DNA of 64,000 bases from Lachnospiraceae bacterium UBA1759 (GCA_002315555.1 DCHF01000051.1:1-64000), one strand, 5' to 3'. Positions 25,476 through 34,832 are shown, counted from the stretch's first letter. Translations and numbers: made by a program. The notes: generated by a model not told the origin, from the letters alone.

Positions 25476-26663
25476 ATGTCAAGTAAAAAAGATGTTGACG
25501 CGCTGCTTCAGCGCTTTGTTGACGGCGGACTTTCCGGCTGCGGCCTCAAGGTTACTCAGCACGGAAAAACGCTTTACGAGGGATACTTCGGTTACGAGGA
25601 TCCGGAGAAAAATATCGAGATGAACGACCGCTCGGTCTTCCGCATGGCTTCCATGTCCAAGATCCCGATGTACACCACTTGTATGATGCTGTACGAACGC
25701 GGGCTGTTCAACCTGACGGATCCGGTCTATGAGTATCTGCCGGAATGGAGGGATCTGAAAAAGGCGGTTCGCACAGGTAACGGCGATGTAAAGATCGTCC
25801 CGTGTGAAAAGCCGATGCGCATCAGCGACATCCTTTCCATGAAGTGCGGCCTGCCGTACTGCAACGGCCCGATGCCCAAGAATCCGTCCGATGAACGCAA
25901 TGTCACGATGATCTCCATGAAGGAGTGCATGAAGCCGTTGAATGAGCAGGGTCATTACACGAACCGTGAGCACGTGCGCGCGATGTCCAAGGCGGTCCTC
26001 GCGGCGGAACCGGGCGAGCAGTGGATCTACGGTTTCTCCAGCGAGATCTCCGCAGCGCTGATCGAAGCGGTAACGGGAAAGGGCATCGACGATGTCATGA
26101 AGGAATTCCTGTTTGATCCGCTCGACATGAAGGACACCGGCTCCCGTTTCTTCGACGATATCGAGTCCCGCATGGTGCGTATGTACACCCGCCATGCCGA
26201 CAATTCAAGAACGTATCAGTATTGCTCCTTTGATTCCAAACATATCCCGGGGGAAGAGCACGAAGCCGGCTGGGCGCGTCTGTTCTCCACCGTTGAGGAC
26301 TATTCCCACCTGCTTCAAATGCTTTCCGAGGGCGGACAGTACAACGGCAAAACGATCATGGGAAGAAAGACCATCGACATGATGCGTGCGAACGGCCTGA
26401 ACGAATCGCAGATCAAGGCCCTCGATGACATCTACAACCGCGGGTATGGTTACGGCTACGGCGTGCGTACGCTGGTGGATCGTGAGAAGGCAAACTGCGC
26501 AGGCAGCGCCGGCGCTTTTGGCTGGACCGGCGGCTTTGGCACCTGGTGCGAGGCGGATCCGGCGGAAGGCCTGGGCATCGTTTACATGCACAACCAAATG
26601 CCCAATATGGAAAACTACTATCACCTGTTGGTGCGCCAGGCGGCGTACGGACTTGCCGAGTAA
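25476..26663 (+). CDS. Beta-lactamase-fold serine hydrolase, copy 1
   Basis: A 395-aa penicillin-binding-fold hydrolase (class C beta-lactamase/esterase family). The catalytic S-x-x-K is Ser59-Met-Ser-Lys62, in 'FRMASMSKIPMY'; 'EQWIYGFSSE' carries the Tyr of the second motif. The C-terminus has 'GYGYGVRTL' and 'GWTGGFGTWCEADP', where the third motif lies. There is no signal peptide, so it is probably cytoplasmic and an esterase or peptidase, not a secreted beta-lactamase (inference). GGAGGGTTTT precedes the ATG. A close paralog follows 10 bases downstream, sharing the pattern 'LLQRFVD.GL.GC..' at the N-terminus. Confidence 0.87.
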   Translation: MSSKKDVDALLQRFVDGGLSGCGLKVTQHGKTLYEGYFGYEDPEKNIEMNDRSVFRMASMSKIPMYTTCMMLYERGLFNLTDPVYEYLPEWRDLKKAVRTGNGDVKIVPCEKPMRISDILSMKCGLPYCNGPMPKNPSDERNVTMISMKECMKPLNEQGHYTNREHVRAMSKAVLAAEPGEQWIYGFSSEISAALIEAVTGKGIDDVMKEFLFDPLDMKDTGSRFFDDIESRMVRMYTRHADNSRTYQYCSFDSKHIPGEEHEAGWARLFSTVEDYSHLLQMLSEGGQYNGKTIMGRKTIDMMRANGLNESQIKALDDIYNRGYGYGYGVRTLVDREKANCAGSAGAFGWTGGFGTWCEADPAEGLGIVYMHNQMPNMENYYHLLVRQAAYGLAE

Positions 26664-26673
26664 GGAGGGACAC

Positions 26674-27870
26674 ATGGGAGATTTCAAGAAACTTGATGAA
26701 CTTTTACAGCGTTTCGTGGATGAAGGCCTTCCGGGATGTTCCTGCACCATCGCAAAGCGGGGCGAGATCCTGTACGACGGTTATTTCGGCTACTCCGATG
26801 TGGAGAACAAGGTCCCGTTAAATGACCGCAACGTGTTCCGTCAGGCGTCGCTGACCAAGGTGGCGATGTACACCATGGCCATGAAGCTTTTTGAACAGGG
26901 CAAGTTCCGGATGACCGACCCGCTTTATGAGTACTTCCCGGAATGGAAGAATACGATGAAGCGTGTGTATCAGCCGGACGGCAGAGTAGACATCGTCCCG
27001 GTGGAAAAGCCGATCACTATTAAAAACATTATGAACATGACGATGGGCATGCCCTACCAGATGTTCACCGGCCAGACCGTGGCACATCCGGTGGCCCGTG
27101 AAATGACGGAAAAGATGCAGCCGCTCATCGACAAGGGATACTATACACTGCGCGAGCAGATCAAGGCTGTGGCCGAGGTGCCGATCGCTTTCGAGCCGGG
27201 AACCCATTGGCTGTACGGATTTGCAAGCGAACTGACCGCGGGCCTTCTGGAGGTCATTGAAGGAAAGCCGGCAGAGCTCGTCATCAAGGAGCAGCTTTTT
27301 GAGCCGCTCGGCATGGATTCTTCCGCAAACTTTATCTTCGGTGATCTTGCGGAGCGCCTCGTCAAGAATTATTATTTTGCACCCGGCAAGAAGCTGGGCG
27401 ATCCCGATGCCTACCGCGTAATGCCCGCCGACCGCGAAGCCGGCATGGCAGGTCCGCTCGGAACGGTCTCCGGTTTCCAGCGTGTCATCACGAACAGCCG
27501 CGATTACACGAAGCTGATGCAGATGCTGGCAAACGGCGGCGTCTATAACGGCGAACGGATCATGGGAAAGAAGACCATCGAGCTGATGTCCACGAACACC
27601 CTGTCCAGGGAAATTCTGGAAAACGATTTCAGCGATCTTTACAACTGCGGCTACGGTTACGGCTACGGCGTGCGTACGCTGATGGACAAGTATGAGGGAC
27701 ATTGCAACGGTTCCATCGGCCAGTTTGGCTGGACCGGCGGCACCGGCACCTGGGCGGAGGCCGATCCTTCCGAGGGCGTTTCCATTGTTTACATGCACAA
27801 TCTGCAGCCCAATATGGAGCAGTATTTCCACCTTCGCATGCGTGCGGTGGCACAGGGCTGTCTGGAGTGA
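26674..27870 (+). CDS. Beta-lactamase-fold serine hydrolase, copy 2
   Basis: A 398-aa paralog of the preceding gene. The S-x-x-K motif is Ser59-Leu-Thr-Lys62, at the same residue positions as in copy 1. Other shared blocks are 'YDGYFGY', 'WLYGFASE', 'GYGYGVRTLMDKY' and 'GQFGWTGGTGTWAEADPSEG'. The middle third diverges, including an insertion around 'RLVKNYYFAPGKKLGDPDAY', so substrate preference probably differs. GGAGGGACAC is its ribosome site. The ribulokinase gene begins 36 bases later, so hydrolases and kinase are likely coexpressed; deacylation of an esterified sugar before phosphorylation is one possibility (inference). Confidence 0.87.
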   Translation: MGDFKKLDELLQRFVDEGLPGCSCTIAKRGEILYDGYFGYSDVENKVPLNDRNVFRQASLTKVAMYTMAMKLFEQGKFRMTDPLYEYFPEWKNTMKRVYQPDGRVDIVPVEKPITIKNIMNMTMGMPYQMFTGQTVAHPVAREMTEKMQPLIDKGYYTLREQIKAVAEVPIAFEPGTHWLYGFASELTAGLLEVIEGKPAELVIKEQLFEPLGMDSSANFIFGDLAERLVKNYYFAPGKKLGDPDAYRVMPADREAGMAGPLGTVSGFQRVITNSRDYTKLMQMLANGGVYNGERIMGKKTIELMSTNTLSREILENDFSDLYNCGYGYGYGVRTLMDKYEGHCNGSIGQFGWTGGTGTWAEADPSEGVSIVYMHNLQPNMEQYFHLRMRAVAQGCLE

Positions 27871-27906
27871 TGACAAATCCGGAATTGAAAGACTAAAGGA
27901 GTCCGT

Positions 27907-29565
27907 ATGGGCAGATATGTGATCGGCGTGGATTTCGGCACGCTTTCGGGGCGTGCCGTTCTCTGCGACGCAGCGACCGGAGAGGTACTCGGTCAGGAAG
28001 CGGAAAATTACAGAAACGGTGTCATCACCGGCGCACTGCCTTGCGGTACCGCGCTTCCGGATACGTTTGCGCTGGCAGACCCCGCGGATTACGAAGCGGT
28101 ACTGGAGAATACGATTGCCCGGCTGACGGCCCGGAAACTCGTGCCGGCGGAGGAAATCATCGGAATCGGGCTCGATGTGACCTGCAGCACGTTCATTCCG
28201 ATGGATAAATCGGGTGTACCGCTTGCAAAGGATCCCGCGTTTTCCGGAAATCCGCAGGCCTGGATGAAGATGTGGAAGCATCATCATGCAGAAAAGCAGG
28301 CGGAAAAACTGACGGTTTTAATGAATGAGCGTGAAGAATCCTTCCGCACGCGTTGCGGCGGGATCATCAATGCGGAATGGATGCTCCCCAAGCTTCTGGA
28401 GATCTGTGAGGAGGCTCCGGAGGTCTGGAATGCGGTTGAAAATTTTGAGGAAGCCGGCGATATGCTGGTGCGTCATCTGACCGGAAATACGGTCCGCAGT
28501 CAGGTCATGACGGGTTATAAAATGCTGGAGGATCCGGCCGATGGTACCCCGGACCGCGCCTTTTTGGAAGCGGCCTGCCCGGGATTCGGATCGGCTTATG
28601 ATAAACTGAAGGGTAAGCGGCTGCTTCCCGGCGCGTCCGCCGGCGGTCTGCTTCCCGAAGTCGCGGCGCGCATCGGCCTTCCCGCGGGAATTCCGGTCGC
28701 AGCAGCAAATATCGACGCTCACGTAGCTTATCCCGCGCTCGGAATCACCGAGCCCGGAGCGGCGCTTATGATCCTGGGCACCTCCTGCTGTCTGATCCTG
28801 GCGTCGGAAGAAAAGGCTTCGGTTCCGGGCATTTTCGGTGCGGTAAAGGACGGCGTGCTGCCGGGCTGCATCGGTTATGAAGCCGGTCAGAGTGCCGTGG
28901 GCGATCTTTTTGAATGGTTTGAGAAAAACGGCGTTCCCGAATACATCGGGAACGCCGCGAAAGAAGCAGGTGTGCCGGTCCTTCAGTACCTGACGGGACT
29001 TGCTGCGGAGCTGAAACCGGGCGCTTCCGGTCTTTTGGCGCTGGACTGGTGGAACGGAAACCGTTCGGTCCTGTCCGATGTAGACCTGTCCGGCATGATC
29101 CTCGGAATGACCTTAAAAACAAAGCCGGAGGAGATCTTCCGCGCGCTGATCGAAAGCGTGGCATTCGGCATGCGTGAGATTCTGGACACCTTTGAAGCGT
29201 CCGGCGTCCCCGTACGCTCGCTGTATGCCTGCGGCGGTATTTCCAAAAAGAACCGCCTGCTGCTTCGGATCTATGCGGATGTTCTGAACCGGGAGATCCG
29301 CGTGGGAGAATCGGACCAGTGCTCGGCTCTCGGGTCGGCGATCTTTGCGGCGGTCGCAGCGGGAGAAGAGAGCGGCGGATACCGGGACCTCCGGGCGGCG
29401 GCATCGGCGATGGGACATACGGAACCGGAAGCGGTACAGCCCGATCCGGCAGCGGTCGCGGTATATGAGCAACTCTTCAAAGAGTACCGGATCCTGCACG
29501 ATTATTTTGGGCGCGGGACCAATGACGTGATGAAACGGCTGAGTGCGATCCGAGAGAAGAATTAA
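27907..29565 (+). CDS. araB: Ribulokinase (FGGY family)
   Basis: A 552-aa ATP-dependent kinase that phosphorylates L-ribulose to ribulose 5-phosphate in arabinose catabolism. 'VIGVDFGTLSGRAVLCD' is the first phosphate-binding element, 'GLDVTCSTFIPMD' the substrate loop, 'QAWMKMWKHHHAEKQAE' a ribulokinase block, and 'SLYACGGISKKNRLLLRIYADVLNREI' the FGGY signature region. Length agrees with AraB (about 560). No isomerase or epimerase (araA, araD) is nearby, so other ketopentoses are also possible. TAAAGGAGTCCGT precedes the ATG. It ends 11 bases before the PI-PLC gene. Confidence 0.87.
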   Translation: MGRYVIGVDFGTLSGRAVLCDAATGEVLGQEAENYRNGVITGALPCGTALPDTFALADPADYEAVLENTIARLTARKLVPAEEIIGIGLDVTCSTFIPMDKSGVPLAKDPAFSGNPQAWMKMWKHHHAEKQAEKLTVLMNEREESFRTRCGGIINAEWMLPKLLEICEEAPEVWNAVENFEEAGDMLVRHLTGNTVRSQVMTGYKMLEDPADGTPDRAFLEAACPGFGSAYDKLKGKRLLPGASAGGLLPEVAARIGLPAGIPVAAANIDAHVAYPALGITEPGAALMILGTSCCLILASEEKASVPGIFGAVKDGVLPGCIGYEAGQSAVGDLFEWFEKNGVPEYIGNAAKEAGVPVLQYLTGLAAELKPGASGLLALDWWNGNRSVLSDVDLSGMILGMTLKTKPEEIFRALIESVAFGMREILDTFEASGVPVRSLYACGGISKKNRLLLRIYADVLNREIRVGESDQCSALGSAIFAAVAAGEESGGYRDLRAAASAMGHTEPEAVQPDPAAVAVYEQLFKEYRILHDYFGRGTNDVMKRLSAIREKN

Positions 29566-29576
29566 AGGAAAGAAAC

Positions 29577-30776
29577 ATGGGAAGCATCCTGATCATTTTA
29601 ATAATTGCGTATTTTGTCATTATCAATATCGTGGCGTTCATCGCCTACGGCCGTGATAAAAAGAAGGCTGAAAAGAACGAATACCGGACGCCGGAAAAGA
29701 CGCTGATCCTGTTTGCGTACATCGGCGGACCGATCGGCGCGCTGGCCGGAATGCAGACGTTCCGCCACAAAACGAAGAAGAAAAAGTTTACGATCCTGGT
29801 GCCGCTCGCGCTGGTCCTGTGGATCCTTCTGTGGCTGTTCGGTGCGGTGCAGGTGCTGCCATCACTCGAGGGAAATCATTTTCCCAAGCGGCAGAAGAGT
29901 GCATCGACCTGGATGGAAACGCTTCCGGATGACATGCTTTTATCCGACGTGGTGCTTCCGGGTGTGCATGACGCCGTGACGAATGCGGTGCAGATCGCCC
30001 TGTTTTCAAGATGCCAGAGCGAATCGATCACCGGACTTTTAAAAGACGGCTACCGCTATCTGGACATCCGCCTCGGCGTGACGGAAACGCGGAAGGGCAA
30101 GGAACTATACCTGATGCACGGTTTCACCTACTGCCTGAACGGTCTTACCAGGTACAAGGCGGACCGTCTGCTGAAGGAATGTACCAAATTTTTGAAGAAG
30201 AATCCTTCGGAAACGATCGTCTTTGTCGTAAAATATGAGCATGGCGATGAAACGCTGAAGTCCTTTGAGAATCTGCTCAATGATAAACTTGAGCAATACA
30301 AGGGTTATGTGCTGTTCACGGATTCGATGCCGACGGTCTCCGAGGCGCGCGGAAAGATCGTCCTGTTCCGCCGCTATGAAGACGAGGCCGGATTGGGTGT
30401 GCGCGCAGGGCTTCCGCTGATCTGGGAGGATCAGGGCGGCCATGACGATGTCAGCCTGAATGTGGCGGCGAATGAGAACGGGTCCTATACCGTTTACGTG
30501 CAGGACCGCTATTGCTACGGCGTAGAGGATAAATGGAACGCGTTTACCGAAACTGCGGAAAAAGTAAAGATCGAGAAAGGCTCGGGCGATGTCCTCATCA
30601 ATTTCCTGAGCACCAAGGGCACAATGAAATACGGCCACCCGTACTATTTCGCGAACAAGCTGAACAAGCAGCTGGAGACCTGGCTTACGGAAGAGCGGAA
30701 GCAGCCGCAGGGCTGGATCCTCACCGATTTCGGTGATGCCAGGCAGGCACGCCTGATCTACACGCTAAATGAATAA
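29577..30776 (+). CDS. DUF1294 membrane domain fused to phosphatidylinositol-specific phospholipase C domain
   Basis: A 399-aa membrane protein. Residues 1-72 match DUF1294: a membrane helix, then 'DKKKAEKNEYRTPEKTLILF' and 'GGPIGALAGMQTFRHKTKK'. A second membrane span follows at about 73-93. The rest is a PI-PLC X-type domain: 'SDVVLPGVHDAVT' with His131, 'RYLDIRL', 'LMHGF' with His181, and the C-terminal 'GWILTDFGD'. Bacterial PI-PLCs cleave phosphatidylinositol to a cyclic inositol phosphate and are usually secreted; here the domain is tethered to the membrane. The genome of such a bacterium may make no phosphatidylinositol, so the substrate is unknown. It ends the operon; a terminator follows. 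Confidence 0.82.
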   Translation: MGSILIILIIAYFVIINIVAFIAYGRDKKKAEKNEYRTPEKTLILFAYIGGPIGALAGMQTFRHKTKKKKFTILVPLALVLWILLWLFGAVQVLPSLEGNHFPKRQKSASTWMETLPDDMLLSDVVLPGVHDAVTNAVQIALFSRCQSESITGLLKDGYRYLDIRLGVTETRKGKELYLMHGFTYCLNGLTRYKADRLLKECTKFLKKNPSETIVFVVKYEHGDETLKSFENLLNDKLEQYKGYVLFTDSMPTVSEARGKIVLFRRYEDEAGLGVRAGLPLIWEDQGGHDDVSLNVAANENGSYTVYVQDRYCYGVEDKWNAFTETAEKVKIEKGSGDVLINFLSTKGTMKYGHPYYFANKLNKQLETWLTEERKQPQGWILTDFGDARQARLIYTLNE

Positions 30777-30784
30777 TTCCGGAA

Positions 30785-30812
30785 CCGGTCGCGAATGTGA
30801 CCGGCTCTTTTA
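30785..30812 (+). terminator. Intrinsic terminator after the PI-PLC gene
   Basis: Stem CCGGTCGC (30785-30792) with GTGACCGG (30797-30804), one G-T pair, 4-base loop, then CTCTTTT. Confidence 0.75.
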
Positions 30813-30842
30813 TATGGTGTACCGATTATCGGACAGCAATTA

Positions 30843-30851
30843 TGCTATAGT
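30843..30851 (+). promoter_or_regulatory. Extended -10 promoter for sbcDC
   Basis: TGC-TATAGT at 30843-30851, with no strong -35 box, would start RNA at about 30858. Confidence 0.45.
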
Positions 30852-30867
30852 ACCATTGTAAACAGCG

Positions 30868-30893
30868 CAGGACCCGCAAAGGTCCTGATTTTT
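30868..30893 (+). terminator. Attenuator-like hairpin in the sbcD leader
   Basis: CAGGACC (30868-30874) pairs with GGTCCTG (30881-30887) around a 6-base loop, then ATTTTT. It lies between the predicted start of transcription and the sbcD start codon at 30936. Confidence 0.5.
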
Positions 30894-30935
30894 GACCGTC
30901 ACTTTTTGATACGATCGTTAGACCGGAGGTTTTAC

Positions 30936-32072
30936 ATGAAGTTTTTACACACATCCGACTGGCATTTCGGTGCAACGGAAAACGAACATTCTCTTCTTTC
31001 GGACCAGCGCTATTTTGTGGACCGGATCTGTGAGATCATTACGGAACGCAAGATCGATGCGGTGCTCCTTGCGGGCGATGTATACGACCGCTCCGTCGCA
31101 GCCGCGGACGCCGTCCGCCTCTACGACTACGCGATGACGCGCATCTGCCGCGACCTCGGCGTGCAGGTGATCTCTGTTGCCGGAAACCACGACAGTGCGG
31201 AGCGCCTGGCAAGCTGCAGCGAGCTTTTAAAGGAAGCCGGTCTCAGCGTATCCGGTGCCCTTACGAGAGAACCCCGCAAGGTGGAATTTGAGGACACGGA
31301 CATCTACCTTCTTCCCTGGTTCACCGAGGAAAAGGTGCGCGGCCTCTTCCCGGAAAAGGCCGCGGACATCCGCAGCATGGACGATGCTTACCGCGTTGTC
31401 ACCGAATCCCTGCGCGCGGACTTTGTCCCCGGAAAGAAGCATTTTGCGGTGGCACACGCCTTCATCTCCGGTGTTGAGCTTGGCGGAAGCGACCGCGCCG
31501 CGGAGATCGGCTTTGCGACGCAGGTCAGCGCGAGTGTGTTTGACGGGTTCGATTATGTGGCGTTAGGGCATATCCATCGTCCGTATAATGTGAATGAGCA
31601 CATCCGGTATTCCGGCACTCCGATGCCCTATTCCTTCGGCAAGGAGGAGGCGCAGGAGAAGAGCGTCACGATCATCGATACGGAGAACATGACGCAGGAG
31701 ATCGTCCCGCTTCCGCTTCTGCACTGCTGGACCACGCTTACAGGAACGATGGAGGAATTGATGCATCCGGACCTCGCGGCCGAGGTACAGAACGGTTACG
31801 TCCGCATCAACGTGACGGACACGTTCGTCGGTACGGAGAGCGGTGCGGCGCTCCGGGCACTCTACCCGCTGGCGCTTGACATCATGGGCAAGGAGTTTGA
31901 GGATCTGAACGGCGGCACCCGTATGACGCTCGAGGAACTCCGCGAGCTGGAAACGGATCCGGTCGAGGTCTTCAAACGGTTTTACATTGACAGCAGTAAC
32001 GGCGAAGAAGCGAGCGAGCATCTTCTGGACCTGTTCCGTCAGGTGCTGGAAGAATGCGGCACGGAGGACTGA
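30936..32072 (+). CDS. sbcD: Exonuclease subunit SbcD (Mre11-type nuclease)
   Basis: The 378-aa nuclease subunit of the SbcCD complex, which opens DNA hairpins and blocked ends. Phosphoesterase motifs I-V are visible: 'FLHTSDWHFG', 'LLAGDVYDRS', 'SVAGNHDS', 'AVAHAF' and 'ALGHIHRP'. Length is near that of other Firmicute SbcD (about 380-400). The ATG is preceded by CGGAGGTTTTAC. sbcC starts 2 bases after the stop, so the two subunits are translated together. A terminator-like hairpin in the leader suggests the operon may be attenuated. Confidence 0.95.
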   Translation: MKFLHTSDWHFGATENEHSLLSDQRYFVDRICEIITERKIDAVLLAGDVYDRSVAAADAVRLYDYAMTRICRDLGVQVISVAGNHDSAERLASCSELLKEAGLSVSGALTREPRKVEFEDTDIYLLPWFTEEKVRGLFPEKAADIRSMDDAYRVVTESLRADFVPGKKHFAVAHAFISGVELGGSDRAAEIGFATQVSASVFDGFDYVALGHIHRPYNVNEHIRYSGTPMPYSFGKEEAQEKSVTIIDTENMTQEIVPLPLLHCWTTLTGTMEELMHPDLAAEVQNGYVRINVTDTFVGTESGAALRALYPLALDIMGKEFEDLNGGTRMTLEELRELETDPVEVFKRFYIDSSNGEEASEHLLDLFRQVLEECGTED

Positions 32073-32074
32073 AT

Positions 32075-34738
32075 ATGAAGCCTTTATATCTTGAAATGCA
32101 GGCCTTTGGCCCTTACAAAGGAAAAGAAACGGTGGATTTCACAAAGCTTGCGGAGGGTGGGATCTTCCTGATCAAGGGCCCGACCGGCAGCGGAAAGACC
32201 ACGATCTTTGACGCGATGACAATCGCCCTTTACGGCGGCTGCAGCGGTGAAGACAGCAAGGTAAAAAACGGCCGTAACGAATTTAAGGAATGGCGCTGCA
32301 ACCAGGCCGAAGAGACCACGGATACCTATGTGACATTCCTGTTTGAAGCGCAGGGCAATGTGTACCGTTTTACCCGCAGTTATGTGCTGAAGCGAAGTGC
32401 ACGTTCGGAAAAGTACGATGCGGCGATTATGCGGGATGACGGCACCTTTGCGCCGCTTTTTGAGAATCCGAAGGAAAAGGACCTGAACGCAAAGGCAGAG
32501 GAACTGGTCGGCCTGAACAAGGAGCAGTTCCGTCAGGTCGTGCTTCTTCCGCAGGGCAAGTTCGAGCGTTTCCTGACCGCCGGTTCCGATGATAAGGAGG
32601 CCATCCTTCAGAAGATCTTCGGGACGGAGGATTGGAGCCGTTTTTCGCAGAAGTTCTTTGATAAGGCAAAGGCACGTATCGATGCGCTTGCAAGGGAGAG
32701 CGAGGAGATCCGTATCTCCTTAAGTGAAGAAGGACCCGAACTCGGCAAGCCCGAGGACCTTATGACGCTGATCAATGCGCTGAATGCCGGGGGCGTCGAG
32801 CTGGAGAAGAAGCATCGGGAGTTTGACGGCGCAAAGCGGCAGGAAAAGTTGAACGATGACACGGCGCTTGCGGAACGCTTCAAGTCGCTGCATGCAATCG
32901 AAGCCCGGATCGCCAAGCTGGAGTCGGTCAAGCCCGCGGCAGACCGCGCAAGGGAAGAACTGAAGAAGGCGGAGAAGGCGGAAACCGTGCGCAGCTTCAT
33001 TACAAAGAAGGATGAAGCATCGGCGGCGTTTACCAAACGTTCGAACGAACTGAAAAAGCTGGAGGACGGGCTTCCGGCACAGGAAGAAGCGCAGCGAAAG
33101 GCAGCGGAGGAGCTTGCATTGCATACGGCAAAGTCACCGGTAGCAGAGCTGCAGAAGAGCATCGGCGCGATGACGGAGAAGCGCAGCGCCTATGAAGGGC
33201 TTGCGGCACTGAAGAAGGCCGCGAACACGGCGAAGGCCTCCTGGAAGACGGCCGATGGCGCGCTGAAGACCGCGGAAGAGGCACTGGAAAACGCAAAAAA
33301 GAAGGCGGTCGATCTGAAGAATGCCTTTGATGAAGCGGAAAAAGAGGCAAAAACGTATCGGGACTGTTACTTCGCGGGAATCTACGGACAGATCGCAAGC
33401 GAGCTTACGGACGGTGAAAAGTGCCCGGTCTGCGGCAGTATCCATCATCCGGAACCGGCGGAGCTTGCGGAGGATTCCGTGAGCAAGGAGCAGGTGGAAG
33501 CGAAGGAAACGGCGGCGGAAACGGCGAAGAAGGCCTGGAATACGGAAGAAGAGCATCGGCAGAAGGCTGAAACTGCGGTGAAGACCGCCGGTGATGCGGA
33601 GAAAAAAGCCGCATCGGAAAAGACGGCAGCGGAGCAGGCGTTGATTGCGGCGGAGAAGAATCTGATCGAGGGCATCGGCGACCTCAAGGCACTGGACACG
33701 GCCGTTGAAAAATGCCGCGAAAAGATCACGGCCTATGAGGACCGTACAAAGGTCCTTACCGATGCAAAGACCGCAAAGGAAACGGCTCTCTCTGCATATA
33801 AGGCAGGTATCGAATCTGCGAAGAAGGAAAAGACCGAAGCGGAAACCGAAAAGACCGCGGCGGAAAACGAACTTACGGCGGCACTGACCAGACAGGGCTA
33901 TGCCGATGTGGAGACCGTATGCGCCGATCTTCGTGCGGAAGATGTGCGGAAGGAGATCAGCCGCAAAATCACGGAATATGACACGGAAGTCAAGAACCGT
34001 GCGGAAGAACTGGCGGGGAAAAAGGAAGAACTGAAGGAGCAGACGGAACCGGATGCTTCACAGTTTAAGGAGCGTCAGGAGGCGATCACGGAAGAGAGCC
34101 GCACATACAGTGCAGAAAAGATCCGGATCAAGCTGACGGTGGATCGTCTCACCGGAAAGTATAAGGATCTCAAGGTGAAATACGAGCATCACGCAGCCAA
34201 TATCACGGAAGCGGAAAGCGACATGGCGTTTGCAAGAAAGCTGCGCGGTGATACGGGTATCGGCCTGCAGCGCTACGTGCTCAGCATCATGTTCGGTCAG
34301 GTCATTGCAGAAGCAAACCGTATGCTCGGCAAGGTGCATGACGGCCGTTATCATCTGGTCCGTACCGATGACCGCGGCGCCGGAAACAAGCGCGGCCTGG
34401 AACTGAAGGTACATGACCGCAGAAGTCCGGAGCAGGAAGGCCGCAGCGTGGGTATGTTGTCCGGCGGTGAGAAATTCCTGGTATCGCTGGCGTTGTCCAT
34501 CGGCATGTCCTCCGTGGCACAGCAGACGGGCGTACGTATTGAGGCACTGTTCATCGACGAGGGCTTCGGTACGCTGGATGAATCGTCTATCAACGATGCG
34601 ATGAATGTCCTGGGCAGCGTTCAGAAGGCGAACGGTATGATCGGTATCATCAGCCACGTGCAGATTCTGGAGAGCACGATCCATTCCGTGCTGGAGGTTG
34701 AAAAGACCGAGGCCGGAAGTCACATTAAGGTCTGCTGA
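32075..34738 (+). CDS. sbcC: Exonuclease subunit SbcC (Rad50-type ATPase)
   Basis: The 887-aa SMC-like ATPase of SbcCD. The N-terminal Walker A G-P-T-G-S-G-K-T is at residues 35-42 after 'LEMQAFGPYKGKETVDF'. Two coiled-coil arms flank the zinc hook C-P-V-C at 450-453 ('KCPVCGSIHHPEPAE'). The C-terminal head has the signature 'SGGEKFLVSLALSIGMS' and Walker B 'LFIDEGFGTLD'. At 887 residues it is shorter than the usual 1,000-1,050, so the coils are shorter. The coils are very rich in A-E-K-T, with near-repeats such as 'AETAKKAW'. The start ATG at 32075 lies 2 bases after the sbcD stop, with ACGGAGGACTGAAT upstream. Confidence 0.95.
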   Translation: MKPLYLEMQAFGPYKGKETVDFTKLAEGGIFLIKGPTGSGKTTIFDAMTIALYGGCSGEDSKVKNGRNEFKEWRCNQAEETTDTYVTFLFEAQGNVYRFTRSYVLKRSARSEKYDAAIMRDDGTFAPLFENPKEKDLNAKAEELVGLNKEQFRQVVLLPQGKFERFLTAGSDDKEAILQKIFGTEDWSRFSQKFFDKAKARIDALARESEEIRISLSEEGPELGKPEDLMTLINALNAGGVELEKKHREFDGAKRQEKLNDDTALAERFKSLHAIEARIAKLESVKPAADRAREELKKAEKAETVRSFITKKDEASAAFTKRSNELKKLEDGLPAQEEAQRKAAEELALHTAKSPVAELQKSIGAMTEKRSAYEGLAALKKAANTAKASWKTADGALKTAEEALENAKKKAVDLKNAFDEAEKEAKTYRDCYFAGIYGQIASELTDGEKCPVCGSIHHPEPAELAEDSVSKEQVEAKETAAETAKKAWNTEEEHRQKAETAVKTAGDAEKKAASEKTAAEQALIAAEKNLIEGIGDLKALDTAVEKCREKITAYEDRTKVLTDAKTAKETALSAYKAGIESAKKEKTEAETEKTAAENELTAALTRQGYADVETVCADLRAEDVRKEISRKITEYDTEVKNRAEELAGKKEELKEQTEPDASQFKERQEAITEESRTYSAEKIRIKLTVDRLTGKYKDLKVKYEHHAANITEAESDMAFARKLRGDTGIGLQRYVLSIMFGQVIAEANRMLGKVHDGRYHLVRTDDRGAGNKRGLELKVHDRRSPEQEGRSVGMLSGGEKFLVSLALSIGMSSVAQQTGVRIEALFIDEGFGTLDESSINDAMNVLGSVQKANGMIGIISHVQILESTIHSVLEVEKTEAGSHIKVC

Positions 34739-34798
34739 TCAAAAATAAGAAAACACCTCCCATAGAAGCGGAAAGTGTGCTAAACTGAATATCAAATC

Positions 34799-34832
34799 GG
34801 GCTTTGCGGGTCAAGCCGCGAAGCCCTTTTTT
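34799..34832 (+). terminator. Intrinsic terminator after sbcC
   Basis: 11-bp stem (34799-34809 with 34816-34826, one G-T pair), 6-base loop, T6. Confidence 0.85.

Noticed and set aside
34778..34832. Attenuator upstream of the C26 hydrolase gene
   Set aside because: A weak TAAACT box precedes the hairpin, but the hairpin is better explained as the terminator of sbcC 60 bases upstream.
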